Under the pieces are notes generated by a model, which was not told the DNA's origin, did not search any database, and worked only from the letters and a program-made list of their open reading frames with translations. The position numbers and the translations under genes are program-made. From CAIJXO01 sp041308645 (GTDB lineage Bacteria > Patescibacteriota > Minisyncoccia > Phycocordibacterales > GWA1-40-21), in NCBI GenBank assembly GCA_041308645.1, contig JBFZBC010000029.1, forward strand, positions 1-14,709: a DNA stretch of 14,709 nt, given 5' to 3'. Below are positions 12,355 to 14,709 of this stretch, piece by piece. Positions within the stretch are counted from its first letter, which is position 1, and each line of letters starts with the position of its first letter.

Positions 12355-13878
12355 ATGAAATATAAAAATATAGTTCTAATCATTTTATTTTTGTTTTTAG
12401 TTTCTCCTTTGGCTTTAGCTCATGAACAATATCAAACTTATTCAGGAATTAACCGATTTACTGATAATGTGAAATTGTTTTTCTTAGGGGGAGACAGTAA
12501 AGTCAGATTAGCTTTGGAAATAAGAGAAAGAGAGGTAAATTCCGCATTGGAAAATACTAAAAACGGCAAGGTTGAAGATGCAGTTAAAAACCTTGAAAGA
12601 GCTCAAGATAAACTAAAAATTATTCAAGAGAAAGTATCATTAAGTACCTCTAAAGAAGTAAAAGAGAGTGCTGAGAAAATAATAGAAAAAATTAATGATG
12701 ATAATCTGCTAGAAGAATTTAATTTGTATAAATTAGAAGAAGAAAAGACAGAACAGATAGCTGAACTCACAGAAAAAACTTTTGAATACTGTAGAGAGTT
12801 AGCAAATGAGGGATATACAGAGATGTTAAAGGAAGAAATTTGTAATCCTAACACCGCCCAGAAGGGACTTGAGGATAGACTGACTGAATTAAGGGATATT
12901 CAAATAAAAGCTTTTGTTCAATTGATGCTAGATATTAGAAGTTGTATAGATGATCCTGGAACCTGTAATTGTGATGAGATTATTGATCCAGGGCAGAAAA
13001 CTTACTGTAAACAACTGACGGCTTTAGCAATCAAATGTGAATATTCTGATGACGATGCTTCCTGTAGTAAACTGGAAGCGATGAAACCAACCCCAGGTGA
13101 TGGTTTTGCTAAAAGTTTCGTCCCAGATTTTTTAATGAATTTATTTGCCGATAAGCATGATATGGTGGAATATAATATAGAACCGTCAGACGGAGTACCG
13201 GAAGAATGTTGGGACGAGAATGATAAACCCGAATGTAAACAATACGCAAGCTTAAAAGAAACTCGTTTAGACTGGGATGAATACGGGAATTTTATTGGGA
13301 CTCATAGAGGTAGAGGTATTCAGGAACCTGCCCCATCAATGCAAGAATCCATACCCCAATGTTATGATGCAGGGAATAATTTTTTGTTAGAAAAATGTGG
13401 AAAAATAACTCTCGTTAGAAATAAAGAAGGATTAGTAAATTATATTATTGAAAAAGAGGTTGATAATATTATAGATAAAATTGAAAATGATATAGAACAA
13501 CAGACAGTTGATGAAAATGGTCAAAAAGGACAAACCATGATTAATGATTTAAAAAATGAAATTGATAATATTGAAGGTCAAATAAATGAAAGAACTTTTG
13601 CTCCAGGAACGCAAGATACCGGAAATCAAGAAAATAATATTCAGAGTAATGTAATAAAAGAAGGTAATAATGAAAACGGTGACAATGGTTTAAAGATGGA
13701 GGTTAAAACAGACATGGAGGGTGGAAACAATGGAGATGATGGTTTTACACCTGAGGTTAAAACTAGTGTTGATTCCGGTAGTAATAATAATGAGGATAGT
13801 GGTTTAAAAACAGAAGTTAAGATTAATAATGATAATCTCAGTCCAACTTTAAATGGAACAAATATAATTGATCCATAA
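12355..13878 (+). CDS. Secreted DUF5667-like protein with repetitive acidic tail
   Basis: The 507-residue protein has a clear signal peptide (MKYKN, hydrophobic core, cut likely after LALA at residue 22). Residues about 28-130 match the DUF5667 pattern: a FTDNVKLFFLGGDSKVRLALEIREREV block and a long charged helical stretch, likely a coiled coil. The middle is cysteine-rich (paired Cys around DDPGTCNCDE, KCEYSDDDASC and EECWDENDKPEC), suggesting disulfides outside the cell. From about residue 440 a low-complexity Asn/Gly/Asp tail contains three imperfect copies of a unit ending in EVKT or EVKI (GLKMEVKT, GFTPEVKT, GLKTEVKI). No C-terminal membrane anchor or sorting signal is visible. It lies 20 bases behind the PsbP-like gene with no promoter or Shine-Dalgarno sequence of its own, so it should be translated from the same message. 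Function unknown. Confidence 0.72.
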   Translation: MKYKNIVLIILFLFLVSPLALAHEQYQTYSGINRFTDNVKLFFLGGDSKVRLALEIREREVNSALENTKNGKVEDAVKNLERAQDKLKIIQEKVSLSTSKEVKESAEKIIEKINDDNLLEEFNLYKLEEEKTEQIAELTEKTFEYCRELANEGYTEMLKEEICNPNTAQKGLEDRLTELRDIQIKAFVQLMLDIRSCIDDPGTCNCDEIIDPGQKTYCKQLTALAIKCEYSDDDASCSKLEAMKPTPGDGFAKSFVPDFLMNLFADKHDMVEYNIEPSDGVPEECWDENDKPECKQYASLKETRLDWDEYGNFIGTHRGRGIQEPAPSMQESIPQCYDAGNNFLLEKCGKITLVRNKEGLVNYIIEKEVDNIIDKIENDIEQQTVDENGQKGQTMINDLKNEIDNIEGQINERTFAPGTQDTGNQENNIQSNVIKEGNNENGDNGLKMEVKTDMEGGNNGDDGFTPEVKTSVDSGSNNNEDSGLKTEVKINNDNLSPTLNGTNIIDP

Positions 13879-13900
13879 AAATCTTTATTATCATTAAATA

Positions 13901-13909
13901 TGATATAAT
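13901..13909 (+). promoter_or_regulatory. Extended -10 promoter of the glycoside-hydrolase-like gene
   Basis: TGATATAAT again, in the 34-base gap after the DUF5667-like gene. The box ends three bases before ATG 13913 and six before GTG 13916, which are in the same frame. The six-base spacing of the two other leaderless genes points to the GTG as the first transcribed codon. Confidence 0.55.
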
Positions 13910-13912
13910 TTA

Positions 13913-14709
13913 ATGGTGAAGAAAATACTAAGAAATATTTTTTTTCTTATTTTGACAATTTTTTTACTAATTGTTGTTTATTATTTATATCAGCTTTATA
14001 TTGTTCCTAAGTTGGCCAAACTAGATATTCCAAATTCATATCCACAACACAGTGTAACTTATAGATACAATATTCAATCAAACGGATTAATTGCCCTGTT
14101 TGGTGATAAAAATATGCCAGCCCAACAAGTTACTACAGAATTAGAAAAAGATATGCGGGCTATTAAGGCCGTAGGATTTGATGGTATAAAGTTGAGCTAT
14201 AATTTTAAAGTAAGTAATTATTTGGCAAATAGGATTGCTTTGCGGGCATCACAGGAGGGTCTCTATCCAATTGGTTTATTACAAGGCCATACGGCGAAAC
14301 CTAAAGACCGGGCTTTTACTGCTGATGAGATGATAGACTGGCAAAAGTATGTGAGAGAGGAGGTTGTGACAAATAAAAATATTATTTATTTTTGGGAAAT
14401 ATGGAATGAGCCAGTTGTTAATTTATTTTATTACGGGACTCCAGAAGAATATGTTGAGCTTTTGAAAAAAACTTACCCAATTATTAAAGAGGAAAATCCT
14501 AATGCCAAAGTTATTGTTAATTTAGATACTCACGACCAAAGTAGTGCAGAATTTTCTTATAGAGCAATGGAACTTGGAGCAGGTGATTACTTTGATATTT
14601 TAAGTATTCATCCTTATGGTGCTAATCCCTATATTAGAGAAAACATAGTAAAAGATTCAATTGCTAGTGAAATTGTTTTGGCTAAAAAGTATGGTAACCG
14701 TTGGCCGAT
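13913..14709 (+). CDS. Membrane-anchored glycoside hydrolase-like protein (clan GH-A type), 3' end outside window
   Basis: The frame starts ATG GTG AAG AAA and stays open to the right edge (265 codons), so the gene is incomplete. After MVKKILRN comes one strong hydrophobic segment (about residues 9-28), a likely signal anchor. The remainder looks like a TIM-barrel hydrolase: MRAIKAVGFDGIKLSYNF near the beginning of the barrel, then FWEIWNEP with Glu-166 in the NEP position of the clan GH-A acid/base catalyst, and LSIHPYG at residues 230-236, a strand end typical of GH39/GH5-like enzymes. The nucleophile Glu would be beyond the edge. It could cleave surface or environmental polysaccharide. Initiation is at ATG 13913 or, by spacing from the -10 box, GTG 13916. 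Family assignment within the clan is not possible here. Confidence 0.75.
   Translation, partial: MVKKILRNIFFLILTIFLLIVVYYLYQLYIVPKLAKLDIPNSYPQHSVTYRYNIQSNGLIALFGDKNMPAQQVTTELEKDMRAIKAVGFDGIKLSYNFKVSNYLANRIALRASQEGLYPIGLLQGHTAKPKDRAFTADEMIDWQKYVREEVVTNKNIIYFWEIWNEPVVNLFYYGTPEEYVELLKKTYPIIKEENPNAKVIVNLDTHDQSSAEFSYRAMELGAGDYFDILSIHPYGANPYIRENIVKDSIASEIVLAKKYGNRWP

Noticed and set aside
1..14709. Alternative genetic code (TGA read as glycine, as in Absconditabacteria/Gracilibacteria)
   Set aside because: No TGA is used as a stop in the complete genes, but none is needed inside them either, and conserved glycines are coded by GGN; eight stops are too few to infer recoding.

Overview
The window is AT-rich bacterial DNA that looks like the Candidate Phyla Radiation (Patescibacteria). 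Pointers to this are a phosphoketolase/acetate-kinase pair, start codons with no clear Shine-Dalgarno sequence, several leaderless-looking genes behind extended -10 promoters (TGNTATAAT), a very large secreted protein ending in a peptidoglycan-binding domain, a DUF5667-type secreted protein, and a group I intron in a tRNA. All complete genes stop with TAA or TAG and read full length in the standard code. The assignment is inference from gene content, with no database search.

Layout. (1) 1-665: 3' end of a secreted or surface protein with a C-type-lectin/DUF1566-like C-terminus that resembles the variable region of diversity-generating-retroelement targets, followed by two terminators. (2) 687-4510: extended -10 promoter, phosphoketolase (829-3210) and acetate kinase (3320-4510). 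Together these convert sugar phosphates to acetyl-phosphate and then acetate plus ATP. Each gene is preceded by a related ~115-nt leader ending in a hairpin with a shared loop, directly before the start codon. (3) 4507-4803, minus strand: a small hypothetical protein whose stop codon overlaps that of the acetate kinase.

(4) 4933-5352: a tRNA-Asn(GUU) gene split inside the anticodon by a 250-nt group I intron that resembles subgroup IA2, with a short structured duplication of the tRNA 5' end in front and a terminator behind. (5) 5362-11630: four copies (R1-R4) of a ~136-nt structured element. Its outer helices imitate the acceptor and T-stem of that same tRNA-Asn, and every copy ends with the same 15 bases as the tRNA (CCCTACCCACGGAGC). 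Compensatory changes between copies show that the fold is maintained. R2/R3 and R3/R4 bracket one plus-strand gene each, a sulfotransferase-like protein (5791-6537) and a 1474-residue surface protein (6974-11398). This gives an array of the form gene, terminator hairpin, structured repeat, like a cassette array anchored on tRNA-Asn. A minus-strand coding remnant abuts R3, and the 3' end of a different tRNA lies just past R4, both consistent with insertion history. This array is the best candidate here for an undescribed system.

(6) 11702-14709: a membrane-anchored PsbP-like protein, a secreted DUF5667-like protein with an Asn/Gly/Asp-rich repeated tail, and the 5' part of a membrane-anchored clan GH-A glycoside hydrolase-like protein that runs off the right edge. 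The genes from 5791 onwards mainly concern the cell surface: a sulfotransferase, a wall-binding adhesin-like protein, and anchored or secreted proteins.
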